Counted from the stretch's first letter, positions 1-6,986 are shown. The stretch: 8,106 bases of DNA from Hyphomicrobiales bacterium (GCA_025362535.1 JANYGE010000409.1:1-8106), one strand, 5' to 3'. The notes: a model not told the origin generated them from the letters alone. Numbers and translations are program-made.

Positions 1-831
1 GAGAAGGCAAAACTTATTTACTCTGGTTGTGGGACCGATCATATCACAGAGGCTGCAACCCTCGATGATGTGATTGCAGCATATCTCACGCAGCTTCATG
101 CCATTCAAAAATTGGGTGGGCGCATCATTCTCATGGCCAGCCGCGCCTTGGTGCGTGTCGCAAAAACGCCGAATGATTATGTAAAGGTCTATTCACGCGT
201 GCTGCAAGAGGCCGATCATCCTGTGGTCTTACATTGGCTGGGGCCAATGTTTGATCCAGCACTTCGCAGCTATTGGGGCACGAATGAATTTCTGCCGGGC
301 ATGGTCACGGCTTTGCAAGTGATCACCGAAAATGTGACCAAGGTGGACGGCATTAAAGTTTCATTGCTGGATGCCGACAAAGAAATCGTGATGCGGCAAC
401 GGCTGCCCGCATCCGTTAAAATGTATACGGGAGATGATTTTAATTATGCTGAATTGATCGCGGGCGACAAAAATGGATATTCTCATGCGCTGCTTGGAAT
501 TTTTGATGCTATTGCGCCTGCAGCTTCAGTGGCGCTTTCAGCTTTAGCCGAAAACAAGTTAGAAAAATTCCATTCCATTCTGGCTCCGACTGTTCCCTTA
601 TCGCGATTGATCTTCGAAGCCCCCACTCAACTTTATAAAACTGGTATTGTATTTCTGGCTTGGCTCAATGGTCATCAAGAACATTTCACCATGGTGAATG
701 GTGTGCAGTCTGGCCGATCAATTATACATTTTGCCGAAATCTTCCGCTTGGCGGATCAAGCAAATTTGCTGCGCAAACCTGATCTTGCCGCAAAGCGGAT
801 GAAACAGCTGCTTGCGATCTATGGGTTGTGA
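1..831 (+). CDS. DUF993 family protein, dihydrodipicolinate synthase-like aldolase (5' end outside window)
   Basis: The frame is open from the first base, so the start lies upstream; 276 residues are visible, and the family is usually near 380-400. The visible part reads as the barrel of a class I aldolase related to dihydrodipicolinate synthase/N-acetylneuraminate lyase (DUF993). GCGTD is at visible residues 9-13 and HWLGPMF at 78-84. GIKVS, with Lys119 (codon 355-357), sits where dihydrodipicolinate synthase has its Schiff-base lysine. YTGDDFNY (142-149) matches the following SGDD strand. A lyase or aldolase acting on a keto acid or keto sugar is therefore likely, but the substrate is unknown. 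A GTG at 70 falls inside the conserved barrel and is not the start. The TGA (829-831) shares one base with the ATG of the next gene, so the two are probably translationally coupled. From memory, such proteins sit beside sugar isomerases in rhizobial sugar operons. Confidence 0.82.
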   Translation, partial: EKAKLIYSGCGTDHITEAATLDDVIAAYLTQLHAIQKLGGRIILMASRALVRVAKTPNDYVKVYSRVLQEADHPVVLHWLGPMFDPALRSYWGTNEFLPGMVTALQVITENVTKVDGIKVSLLDADKEIVMRQRLPASVKMYTGDDFNYAELIAGDKNGYSHALLGIFDAIAPAASVALSALAENKLEKFHSILAPTVPLSRLIFEAPTQLYKTGIVFLAWLNGHQEHFTMVNGVQSGRSIIHFAEIFRLADQANLLRKPDLAAKRMKQLLAIYGL

Positions 832-1673
832 TGCGCGATCTTGCAGCACAGCCAAAACTCTGCGCCGTCAATACGGCGACATTCGGTTTTCAAGCACCGC
901 TCTCTGAAGTGATTGAAGAGATTGCGCGCGCTGGATTCGGCGGTGTTGGGCCGTGGCGGCGAGAGATTGAAGGCCAGGATGTAAAGACCATTGGCAGACA
1001 GATTCGCGATGCAGGCTTGTCGGTCACGGGCTTTTGTCGCAGCCCTTATCTTCCGGCCAATAGCCGCGCGGCATTTGTAACGGCAATAGAAAGCAATTAC
1101 CGAGCACTTGATGAGGCTGCTGCACTTCATGCCGATTCCTATGTTATTGTTTCTGGAAGCTTGCCTGAAGGATCAAAAGATTTGAGTGCTGCTCGCGCAC
1201 AAGTGGCCGAGGGTGTTGCCCTGCTCTGCGCTTATGCGGCCGAACGCGACATTAAGATTGCATTGGAACCCTTACATCCAGTCTATGCGGTTGATCGCAG
1301 CTGCATCAATTTACTGTCGCAGGCGTTGGACATATGTGCAGAAATCAATGCGCCAAATCTTGGCGTGTGCATTGATGTTTATCACACCTGGTGGGACCCG
1401 AATTTAGCGCGTGATATAGCGCGTGCTGGTCGTGAGAAACGCATCATAAGTTATCATGTCAGTGATTGGCTTTCGCCAACAATTGACGTGCTGAATGATC
1501 GCGGCATGATGGGCGACGGCGTGATTGATTTGAAATCATTTCGGCATCTGATGGAAAATGCAGGCTATGATGGGTTGGTGGAAGTTGAATTATTTTCCGC
1601 AGAGAATTGGTGGAAGAAACCCATTGCTGAGACACTTGGCGTTTTAAAAGAGCGATTTGCGACCGTTGTATAA
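831..1673 (+). CDS. Sugar phosphate isomerase/epimerase, xylose isomerase-like TIM barrel
   Basis: A protein of 280 residues from ATG 831; a GTG at 828 in the same frame would add one residue. The ATG is preferred because TGATG joins it to the stop of the gene before, a normal coupling arrangement, and no strong Shine-Dalgarno sequence is visible. It belongs to the AP endonuclease 2/xylose isomerase-like barrel family, which usually isomerises or epimerises sugars, inososes or keto sugars at a divalent metal site. From ATG 831 the probable metal or catalytic residues are Glu146 (ALEPLHP), Asp182 and His185 (CIDVYHTWW), His209 (ISYHVSDW) and Glu253 (VEVELFS), so the site looks complete. There is no signal peptide, so it is cytosolic. 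It probably works in the same pathway as the DUF993 protein. The family alone does not fix the substrate. It stops three bases from the end of the convergent aldo/keto reductase gene. Confidence 0.87.
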   Translation: MRDLAAQPKLCAVNTATFGFQAPLSEVIEEIARAGFGGVGPWRREIEGQDVKTIGRQIRDAGLSVTGFCRSPYLPANSRAAFVTAIESNYRALDEAAALHADSYVIVSGSLPEGSKDLSAARAQVAEGVALLCAYAAERDIKIALEPLHPVYAVDRSCINLLSQALDICAEINAPNLGVCIDVYHTWWDPNLARDIARAGREKRIISYHVSDWLSPTIDVLNDRGMMGDGVIDLKSFRHLMENAGYDGLVEVELFSAENWWKKPIAETLGVLKERFATVV

Positions 1674-1676
1674 TCT

Positions 1677-2492
1677 CTAAACCGTAGGATCCCACCGGCC
1701 CTTCATCCAACTCGGATTGATTGTGCGGCCACCTGCAGTGCCCAGCGAGCCTATTGCTTTCATATCCTCCGCAGAGAGTTCAAAATCCACTGCGCGCAAA
1801 TTTGAGGCGGCATTCTGCTGTTTTGTTGTCATCGGAATTGCAACTACGCCTTGCTGGGTGATCCAGCGCAAAACGATTTCCGAGGGCGGTCGATTATGGC
1901 TTGCTGCGATGCGCTGAATGATCTCAGGCTTTAATGCAGCGCCGCGCGCAATCGGGCTATAGGCTTCTAACACAACTCCCAATTCAGATGCTGCAGCCAG
2001 AATTCGGGATTGATCAAGCAGTGGGTGGAACTCCACTTGATTGCAAATTATTTTCCCATCTGTGTAAGCATAAGCATGGCGCATCATTTTTATTGAAAAA
2101 TTACTTACGCCGATGGTTTTAGTGTTGCCGTTTTCAAGCTCAGCCAGCAAGCGATCAAGTGCGCCATCGAACTCCGCATCACTGGGTGGCCAATGGATTA
2201 GCAGAAGATCAACCGGGCCACCAAGATCGGAAATGGATTGCTTTACCGTTTTGGCAAAGCGTTGCGGTGAGACATTTCCGGGATCTACTTTTGTAACGAT
2301 AAAAAGCTCATGGCGCGCCACGCCGCAATCCTTAATGGCACGACCCACACCAGCTTCATTGCCATACATTTGTGCCGTGTCGATATGGCGATAGCCCAAA
2401 TCTATGGCCATGCGCACGGCATTGTAAACATCATCCCCTTGCAATGGGTAAGTGCCGAGACCGAGCATTGGAATTCCGTTTAGTTTTTTCAT
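1677..2492 (-). CDS. Aldo/keto reductase, 2,5-diketogluconate reductase-like
   Basis: A cytosolic NAD(P)H-dependent reductase of 271 residues, the size of DkgA/DkgB proteins. The catalytic tetrad is complete: Asp38 and Tyr43 in GYRHIDTAQMYGNE, Lys68 in FIVTK and His100 in LLIHWPP. GVSNFS (128-133) and NQVEFHP (151-157) are further family signatures. The cofactor loop is unusual. Where 2,5-diketogluconate reductases have IPKS..R..R, this protein has IPMTTKQQN (219-227), losing two basic residues that hold the NADPH 2'-phosphate. In this sugar-acid setting, reduction of 2,5-diketo-D-gluconate to 2-keto-L-gulonate or of a related keto sugar is plausible, but the family is promiscuous. The ATG overlaps the stop of the upstream GMC gene (ATGA), and AAAGGA stands five bases before it, so it is the second gene of a two-gene operon. 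A general aldehyde reductase is the main alternative. Confidence 0.9.
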   Translation of the reverse strand: MKKLNGIPMLGLGTYPLQGDDVYNAVRMAIDLGYRHIDTAQMYGNEAGVGRAIKDCGVARHELFIVTKVDPGNVSPQRFAKTVKQSISDLGGPVDLLLIHWPPSDAEFDGALDRLLAELENGNTKTIGVSNFSIKMMRHAYAYTDGKIICNQVEFHPLLDQSRILAAASELGVVLEAYSPIARGAALKPEIIQRIAASHNRPPSEIVLRWITQQGVVAIPMTTKQQNAASNLRAVDFELSAEDMKAIGSLGTAGGRTINPSWMKGRWDPTV

Positions 2493-4066
2493 TGCGGTCC
2501 TTTGCTGATCATATCAGCGGCTTTTTCGGCTATCATAATGGTAGGGGCGTTGGTGTTGCCGGTTGTCACATTTGGCATGATGGAGGCGTCACACACGCGC
2601 AAGCCTTCAAGGCCGCGCAGTTTCAAATCAGGTGTGACGACGGCCATATCATCGTGGCCCATACGGCAAGTGCCTGCCGGATGATGATCTGTTTTGGCAT
2701 TTTTACAGGCGTAGTCAATGAGTTCGGCATCACTCATTTTATCGGGGCCGGGCAAGCGTTCGGCCAACAGATAGGGTTTGAGAGCAGATTGATTCATGAT
2801 TTCCCGCGCGAGACGCAAGCCTTTGAGAGACATTTCACGATCATAAGGATCGCTCCAATAATTAGGATCAATCAAGGGTGCCGTATTTGGATCGCTGGAG
2901 GCTAGGCGCACCGTGCCGCGCGAGCGCGGCCGCATATAAGCCGAGTTTAACGTTGCTCCACTGTTTTTCATTTTTGCAACACCAGCTTCAATTCCGGAGC
3001 CTAAGCCAAAATGAAATTGAATATCGGCAGAGCGCGCATTCTCATCAGCATACCAAAATCCACCTTGGCTGAAGAGGGCTGAGGCGACGGGCCCAGTGCG
3101 GGTGAGCAGATATTGCAAGCCCGCAAGAGCAGCCCAATGGGGCTTTCCATATTTATCATAAGTGTGATCGCCCGTGCATTCGCTGATGACAAAAAGATCG
3201 AAATGATCCTGTAAGTTTGATCCAACGCCGGGCAGATGATGCAAGGGCTTTATGCCAACTTCGCGCAAGTGATCGGCAGGGCCGATGCCCGATTGCAAGA
3301 GCAACTTGGGCGAGCCAATGGCACCTGAGGATACAATCACCTCCCGCTCAGCGGAAATAATCTCGCCATCCATCAGCTCAATACCGGTGACCCGCTTGCT
3401 TTCAACAACGACGCGTCTGGTTTGGGTGTCGCGGCGGATGGTGAGATTGCTGCGCTTGGCGGCCAGATTCAAATAGCCCGTAACAGTTGATGAACGCCGC
3501 GCATTTTTCTGGGTGACTTGATAGTAACCCACACCATCTTGTGACGCCCCGTTCATATCCGTGTTGTGGGGAATGCCCAATTGGCCAGCGGCCGCAATAA
3601 AGGCTTCACAGATTGGTAGCGATGAGCGCGGATAGGAAACACCAAGGGGCCCACCTGTGCCGTGAAACTCATCAGCTCCCCCTTCAAAATCTTCGGCGCG
3701 TTTGAAATAGGGCAGCACATCTTCGTAAGACCACCCCTCGCAGCCCTTCTGGCGCCATTCATCAAAATCCAGACGGTTGCCGCGATTGTAAAGTTGCGCA
3801 TTGATGGATGACCCGCCGCCAATAACTTTGGCTTGGGTGAAGCGCAGAACACGGCCCTGCAAATGTTTTTGCGGCACTGTTGACCAACCCCAACTGGCTA
3901 TGCCCTTGGTCATTTTGGCAAAGCCAGCTGGCCAGTGGAACAAAAAATTACTATCAGAGCCACCAGCTTCCAGAAGCAAAATTTTTAGATTCGGATTTTC
4001 AGAAAGCCGGGACGCCAACACACATCCAGCTGAACCGCCACCAACAATGATATAGTCATAAGACAT
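2489..4066 (-). CDS. GMC family FAD-dependent oxidoreductase (choline dehydrogenase-like)
   Basis: A full-length GMC flavoprotein of 525 residues from ATG 4066. An in-frame TTG at 4069 is an alternative start, seven bases after an AGG, which gives 526. Numbering from the TTG, the FAD-binding GGGSAG is at 10-15, LLLEAGG at 31-37, GMC signature 1 around GGGSSIN (84-90) and signature 2 around GSPKLLLQSGIG (252-263). HHPAGTCRMG (462-471) supplies the probable catalytic His463, and GNTNAPT (504-510) the probable Asn507. Such enzymes oxidise a primary or secondary alcohol and pass electrons to oxygen or the respiratory chain. No signal peptide or membrane helix is seen, so it is probably cytoplasmic. 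No betaine genes are nearby, so a polyol, sugar or sugar-acid substrate is more likely than choline, but this is context only. It leads the operon with the aldo/keto reductase and is transcribed away from gnd. Confidence 0.9.
   Translation of the reverse strand: MSYDYIIVGGGSAGCVLASRLSENPNLKILLLEAGGSDSNFLFHWPAGFAKMTKGIASWGWSTVPQKHLQGRVLRFTQAKVIGGGSSINAQLYNRGNRLDFDEWRQKGCEGWSYEDVLPYFKRAEDFEGGADEFHGTGGPLGVSYPRSSLPICEAFIAAAGQLGIPHNTDMNGASQDGVGYYQVTQKNARRSSTVTGYLNLAAKRSNLTIRRDTQTRRVVVESKRVTGIELMDGEIISAEREVIVSSGAIGSPKLLLQSGIGPADHLREVGIKPLHHLPGVGSNLQDHFDLFVISECTGDHTYDKYGKPHWAALAGLQYLLTRTGPVASALFSQGGFWYADENARSADIQFHFGLGSGIEAGVAKMKNSGATLNSAYMRPRSRGTVRLASSDPNTAPLIDPNYWSDPYDREMSLKGLRLAREIMNQSALKPYLLAERLPGPDKMSDAELIDYACKNAKTDHHPAGTCRMGHDDMAVVTPDLKLRGLEGLRVCDASIMPNVTTGNTNAPTIMIAEKAADMISKGPQ
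2498..2503 (-). promoter_or_regulatory. Ribosome binding site of the aldo/keto reductase gene
   Basis: AAAGGA on the minus strand, five bases before the ATG at 2492. It lies inside the last codons of the GMC gene (Lys-Gly). It is the clearest Shine-Dalgarno sequence in the window, and it fixes the start and supports independent re-initiation at the ATGA overlap. Confidence 0.7.
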
Positions 4067-4295
4067 CAAGGCATAACCTTTTTAACTTTGGAAGAACATT
4101 AGGACAGAATTTTCTTACTGAAAAGAACTATTCGGTTACTTGTGTTAAATTTCCGATGTGCTCGCCTTGGCAACTCTGGCATAAGCGATTTGGGAATGAC
4201 GATAAGAAAATCTGGGACAAAGCTTAATCTGCCTTGATCTCACGGGCTACGATGTGCAAGATCATCCGGCACTCTCTAATTTTGGGAAAAATAAA
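4067..4295. promoter_or_regulatory. Divergent intergenic region between the GMC operon and gnd
   Basis: This is the only sizeable gap in the window and must serve transcription in both directions. No gene is seen in it. A weak sigma70-like pair for gnd is TTGATC (4234-4239), 17 bases, then CAAGAT (4257-4262); only about half of the -10 agrees with consensus. Toward the GMC gene there is an AAGG near 4077-4080, ten bases before ATG 4066, but no convincing promoter. Short A/T-rich inverted repeats lie at 4110-4127 (TTTTC/GAAAA and TTCTT/AAGAA), and an imperfect direct repeat at 4181-4217. That both promoters are here is inferred from gene orientation. Confidence 0.55.
4181..4217. repeat. Imperfect 21-22 base direct repeat upstream of gnd
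   Basis: ATAAG (4181-4185), five bases, TGGGA (4191-4195) recurs as ATAAG (4202-4206), six bases, TGGGA (4213-4217). The spacing of 21-22 bases equals two DNA helix turns, as expected for paired sites of one regulator on the same face. It is about 80-115 bases before the gnd ATG. No known operator is recognised, and chance is not excluded in A/T-rich DNA. Confidence 0.35.
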
Positions 4296-5720
4296 ATGGC
4301 ACAAGCGGAAATTGGTTTAATTGGTCTCGGTGTAATGGGCTCCAACTTAGCTTTAAATATCGCCGAGAAAGGTTTCAAAGTCGCCGTCTATAATCGTACC
4401 CGCGAAGTGACTCATAAGTTTTTCAACAATGCTGGTAAGCTCGCCGAAAACATTATTCCCTGCGATAATCTTGATGAGCTTGTGGCCGCCATTCGCCCGC
4501 CACGCCCGATTATTATTTTGATCAAAGCGGGTGATCCGGTTGACAATGAAATCCGCCTGTTGCGTGAAAAACTTTCCAAGAACGATATCATCATCGATTC
4601 CGGCAATGCCAATTTCCGTGACACCATGCGCCGCTTCAAGGAGCTTGAAGATTCGGGGCTTACTTATATCGGCATGGGCATATCTGGTGGTGAAGAAGGG
4701 GCGCGTCACGGCCCCGCAATTATGGTGGGCGGCAAGGAAGAATCTTATAAGCGTATTGAAAAAATACTGGATGCCGTTGCAGCAAAATACAAAAAAGAGC
4801 CCTGCTCGGCTTGGCTCGGCGAGAATGGTGCGGGACATTTTGTGAAAACCATCCACAACGGCATCGAATATGCGGACATGCAGATGATCTCCGAAATTTA
4901 CGGATTGATGCGCGATGGCCTTGGCATGAAAGCCGCTGAGATTGCTGCCGTGTTCAAAAAGTGGAACACAGGCCGCCTCAATTCATATTTGATCGAAATC
5001 ACTGCCGAAGTTTTATCGGTGATTGATGCCAAAGCCAAAAAGCCAATAGTCGATGTGATCTTGGATCGCGCGGGGCAAAAAGGTACTGGCAAATGGGCGG
5101 TGATTGAAGCACAGACCATGGGTGTCTCTGCCTCCACCATCGAAGCTGCCGTGGATGCTCGGGTTTTGTCGTCGATGAAAGTGGAACGAAGTGTTGCTGA
5201 GAAGGCCTATAAAATTGGCCGTAAGAAAATTACGCCGAAATCTCGCGCTGCATTCTTGAAGCAACTCGAAGCCGCACTTTATGCTGGAAAAATTGCTGCC
5301 TATGCGCAGGGTTTTGCGGTGATGGAGCAGGCTTCAAGTGATTTCAAATGGAACCTGCCGCTGGGCACCATCGCCAAAATCTGGCGAGAAGGCTGTATCA
5401 TCCGTTCGCAGTTTTTGGGCCTCATCACGCAAGCCTTCGTAAAATCCGGCGGCAAGGGCAATCTGCTCATGGCACCAGCCTTTATGAAAATGATGAAAGA
5501 CAGCCACGGCGCGTTGCGTGCTGTCATCGCTCAAGCTGCTTTGGCTGGTGAACCGGCTCCAGCGCTTTCAAACGCGCTCAGCTATTTCGATACTTACCGC
5601 CAAGCCCGTGGCACCGCCAATCTCATTCAGGCCCAACGCGATTTCTTTGGCGCGCATGGCTTCGAGCGCATTGGCGAAGAGGGTGCGTTCCACGGACCTT
5701 GGGCGGGAACGAATAACTAA
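4296..5720 (+). CDS. gnd: 6-phosphogluconate dehydrogenase, decarboxylating
   Basis: Oxidises and decarboxylates 6-phosphogluconate to ribulose 5-phosphate, with NADP+ reduced, in the oxidative pentose phosphate pathway in the cytosol. ATG 4296 gives 474 residues, the length of the classical long homodimeric form (about 468 in E. coli), not the short NAD type. The Rossmann motif GLIGLGVMG is at 7-15, and NRT (33-35) fits NADP. SGGEEGARHGP (130-140) and HFVKTIHNGIEY (181-192) follow, with catalytic Lys184 and Glu191, then the signature ILDRAGQKGTGKW (255-267) and GCIIRSQFL (366-374). The C-terminal QRDFFGAHGFER (447-458) carries substrate-binding residues. A GTG at 4254 would add 14 residues not expected in the family; GGGAAA (4284-4289) stands before ATG 4296. 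It is a single-gene unit whose stop overlaps that of the convergent gluconokinase, which makes its substrate. Confidence 0.97.
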   Translation: MAQAEIGLIGLGVMGSNLALNIAEKGFKVAVYNRTREVTHKFFNNAGKLAENIIPCDNLDELVAAIRPPRPIIILIKAGDPVDNEIRLLREKLSKNDIIIDSGNANFRDTMRRFKELEDSGLTYIGMGISGGEEGARHGPAIMVGGKEESYKRIEKILDAVAAKYKKEPCSAWLGENGAGHFVKTIHNGIEYADMQMISEIYGLMRDGLGMKAAEIAAVFKKWNTGRLNSYLIEITAEVLSVIDAKAKKPIVDVILDRAGQKGTGKWAVIEAQTMGVSASTIEAAVDARVLSSMKVERSVAEKAYKIGRKKITPKSRAAFLKQLEAALYAGKIAAYAQGFAVMEQASSDFKWNLPLGTIAKIWREGCIIRSQFLGLITQAFVKSGGKGNLLMAPAFMKMMKDSHGALRAVIAQAALAGEPAPALSNALSYFDTYRQARGTANLIQAQRDFFGAHGFERIGEEGAFHGPWAGTNN

Positions 5721-5748
5721 GGATTTTGCAGAAGCAGCCATTCCTTAG
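5717..5748. repeat. Inverted repeat at the gnd/gntK stop codons, possible two-way terminator
   Basis: CTAAGGA (5717-5723) and TCCTTAG (5742-5748) are a perfect 7-base inverted repeat with an 18-base loop; a small inner TGC/GCA pairing is possible. The left arm contains both stop codons. It could fold in transcripts of either direction and end both, but the stem is not G/C-rich and no clear T-run follows, so it is at best a weak factor-independent terminator. Confidence 0.4.
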
Positions 5749-6253
5749 CTTGGGTGGCCAATTCTGGCACTGACAAAGCAATATCCAATCTTAGCGCCCG
5801 CTCATCTGCAGCGGGCTCTTCCAGAGTTCTTAGTTGGCTATCAAGCAATGAGGCTGGCATGAAATGGCCTTTTCTTGCCCCTATCCGCTGTTCGAGCAAT
5901 TCGCGGCTGCCGTGCAAATAAATAAAATGGACCGGGCGCTGTGCGGCCTTGGTGATGGCTTCACGGTAAACCCGGCGCAAGGCTGAGCAAGAGGCCACTG
6001 CTGCTTCATTGTCTGCCAGATTTTCGCCAATTGCTTTGAGCCAAGGCCAGCGGTCTTCATCGGACAAAGGATTTCCGGCCGACATTTTCGCAACATTAGC
6101 TGCGGGGTGAAGTCTATCGCCTTCAATGAAGCGAGCGTTTAAGTTTTCTGCCAGTAATTCGCCAACCGAAGTTTTGCCGCAAGAGGCCACACCCATCACA
6201 ACAATGGCACCTGAGAAGTCTTTAGAGGACACTGGTGATGCCACCATCGACAT
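5717..6253 (-). CDS. gntK: Gluconokinase
   Basis: Phosphorylates D-gluconate with ATP to 6-phosphogluconate, the substrate of the neighbouring Gnd. From ATG 6253 it has 178 residues, and the family usually has 160-180. The P-loop is GVASCGKT (21-28); relatives usually have GVSGCGKS, but the GxxxxGK[ST] rule holds. FIEGDRLHP (gluconate-side motif), PLSDEDRWPWL, CSALRRVYR and ARKGHF followed by TLEEPAADE are all family signatures in the expected order. The start is uncertain: ATG 6253, ATG 6247 and GTG 6232 are all in frame, and the GTG gives 171 residues with eight before the first strand. All three lie inside the end of the upstream dehydrogenase gene, with an overlap of 11-32 bases, so translation is probably coupled. 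A longer reading back to 6388 lies inside the dehydrogenase gene and is not credible. The name idnK would be equally fitting. Confidence 0.93.
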   Translation of the reverse strand: MSMVASPVSSKDFSGAIVVMGVASCGKTSVGELLAENLNARFIEGDRLHPAANVAKMSAGNPLSDEDRWPWLKAIGENLADNEAAVASCSALRRVYREAITKAAQRPVHFIYLHGSRELLEQRIGARKGHFMPASLLDSQLRTLEEPAADERALRLDIALSVPELATQAKEWLLLQNP

Positions 6254-6980
6254 ATAAAATGTGTCCGTTGATGAATGATGAAGCGTCTGATGCCAAGAAT
6301 ACAGCAGCACCCACAAGCTCCTCCACATCACCCCAACGACCCGCTGGAGTGCGCTTTTCCAGCCACGATGAAAATTCAGGATTATCAACCAAGGCTTGAT
6401 TTAAAGGCGTTTTGAAATAACCGGGGCCAATGGCATTAATTTGAATATTATGTTTGGCCCAATCCGCGCACATGCCCTTGGTGAGCATTTTTACAGCGCC
6501 CTTGGTGGCCGTGTAAGGTGCAATCGACGGCCTGCCCAGTTCACTTTGCACCGAGCAGATATTAATGATCTTGCCAGCTTTGCGCTTGATCATGTGGCGC
6601 GCCACGGCTTGTGCCACGAGGAACACGCTTTCCACATTCACACGGAAAAGCTCTCGAAACTTTTCAGGCGGATAATCTTCAAGGGGGCTGCGGAATTGCA
6701 TTCCAGCATTGTTAACAAGAATATCAATGGGGCCATGCGCGTCAAGCTTGTCCACAGCCTCGGTGACGAAATCATGTGATGTTACGTCAAAGACTGCTTC
6801 GCTCACTTTGTGACCGTGTGCCCTCAATTCATTTGCTGCAGCATGGAGTTTTACTGCATCGCGGCCGTTTAATATAATTTCTGCTCCGGCCTCAGCCATG
6901 CCCTTGGCCAAACCAAAGCCTATGCCTTGGCTGGAGCCTGTGATCAAAGCGCGCTTGCCCGCGAGATTAAAAAGCTTCAT
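6222..6980 (-). CDS. idnO: Gluconate 5-dehydrogenase (5-keto-D-gluconate 5-reductase), SDR family
   Basis: A short-chain dehydrogenase that interconverts 5-keto-D-gluconate and D-gluconate in the cytosol. From ATG 6980 it has 252 residues, and E. coli IdnO has 254; an in-frame ATG at 6986 is equally possible. Cofactor motif TGSSQGIG is at 14-21, NNAG at 90-93, and the catalytic triad is Ser143, Tyr156 and Lys160. Arg40 after the second strand (NGRD) favours NADP(H). The stretch around NICSVQSELGR (140-150) and the C-terminal half (GPGYFKT, TPAGRWGD, FINGH, YVDGG) closely match remembered IdnO/Gno proteins, which sets it apart from generic SDRs. A longer reading to 7148 would run through the divergent gene and is rejected. 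AAAAAGG (7001-7007) is 14 bases before ATG 6986, too far for a good ribosome site. It is first in an operon with gluconokinase, which uses its product. Confidence 0.9.
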   Translation of the reverse strand: MKLFNLAGKRALITGSSQGIGFGLAKGMAEAGAEIILNGRDAVKLHAAANELRAHGHKVSEAVFDVTSHDFVTEAVDKLDAHGPIDILVNNAGMQFRSPLEDYPPEKFRELFRVNVESVFLVAQAVARHMIKRKAGKIINICSVQSELGRPSIAPYTATKGAVKMLTKGMCADWAKHNIQINAIGPGYFKTPLNQALVDNPEFSSWLEKRTPAGRWGDVEELVGAAVFLASDASSFINGHILYVDGGITSVL

Positions 6981-6986
6981 TGTCAT

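Noticed and set aside
1662..1685. ACCGT repeated on either side of the convergent stops, as a possible insertion scar
   Set aside because: The two copies fall in the last codons of two intact genes (Thr-Val in each), so coding coincidence explains them.
2372..2905. Open frame of 177 codons on the plus strand
   Set aside because: It is antisense to the aldo/keto reductase start and the GMC C-terminus, both clearly coding; it is a by-product of their codon use.
4081..4149. TTTAAC (4081-4086) and GTTAAA (4144-4149) as an operator palindrome
   Set aside because: The arms are only six A/T-rich bases and 57 bases apart, which is expected by chance.
4254..4295. Upstream GTG start for gnd
   Set aside because: It adds 14 residues not found in the family; ATG 4296 has a purine-rich GGGAAA before it and fits the usual N-terminus.
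4353..4856. Open frame of 167 codons on the minus strand
   Set aside because: It is fully antisense to gnd, whose protein is conserved along the whole length; the translation has no recognisable family or ribosome site.
6254..6388. N-terminal extension of gluconokinase by 45 residues
   Set aside because: It lies wholly inside idnO, and gluconokinases have few residues before the P-loop strand.
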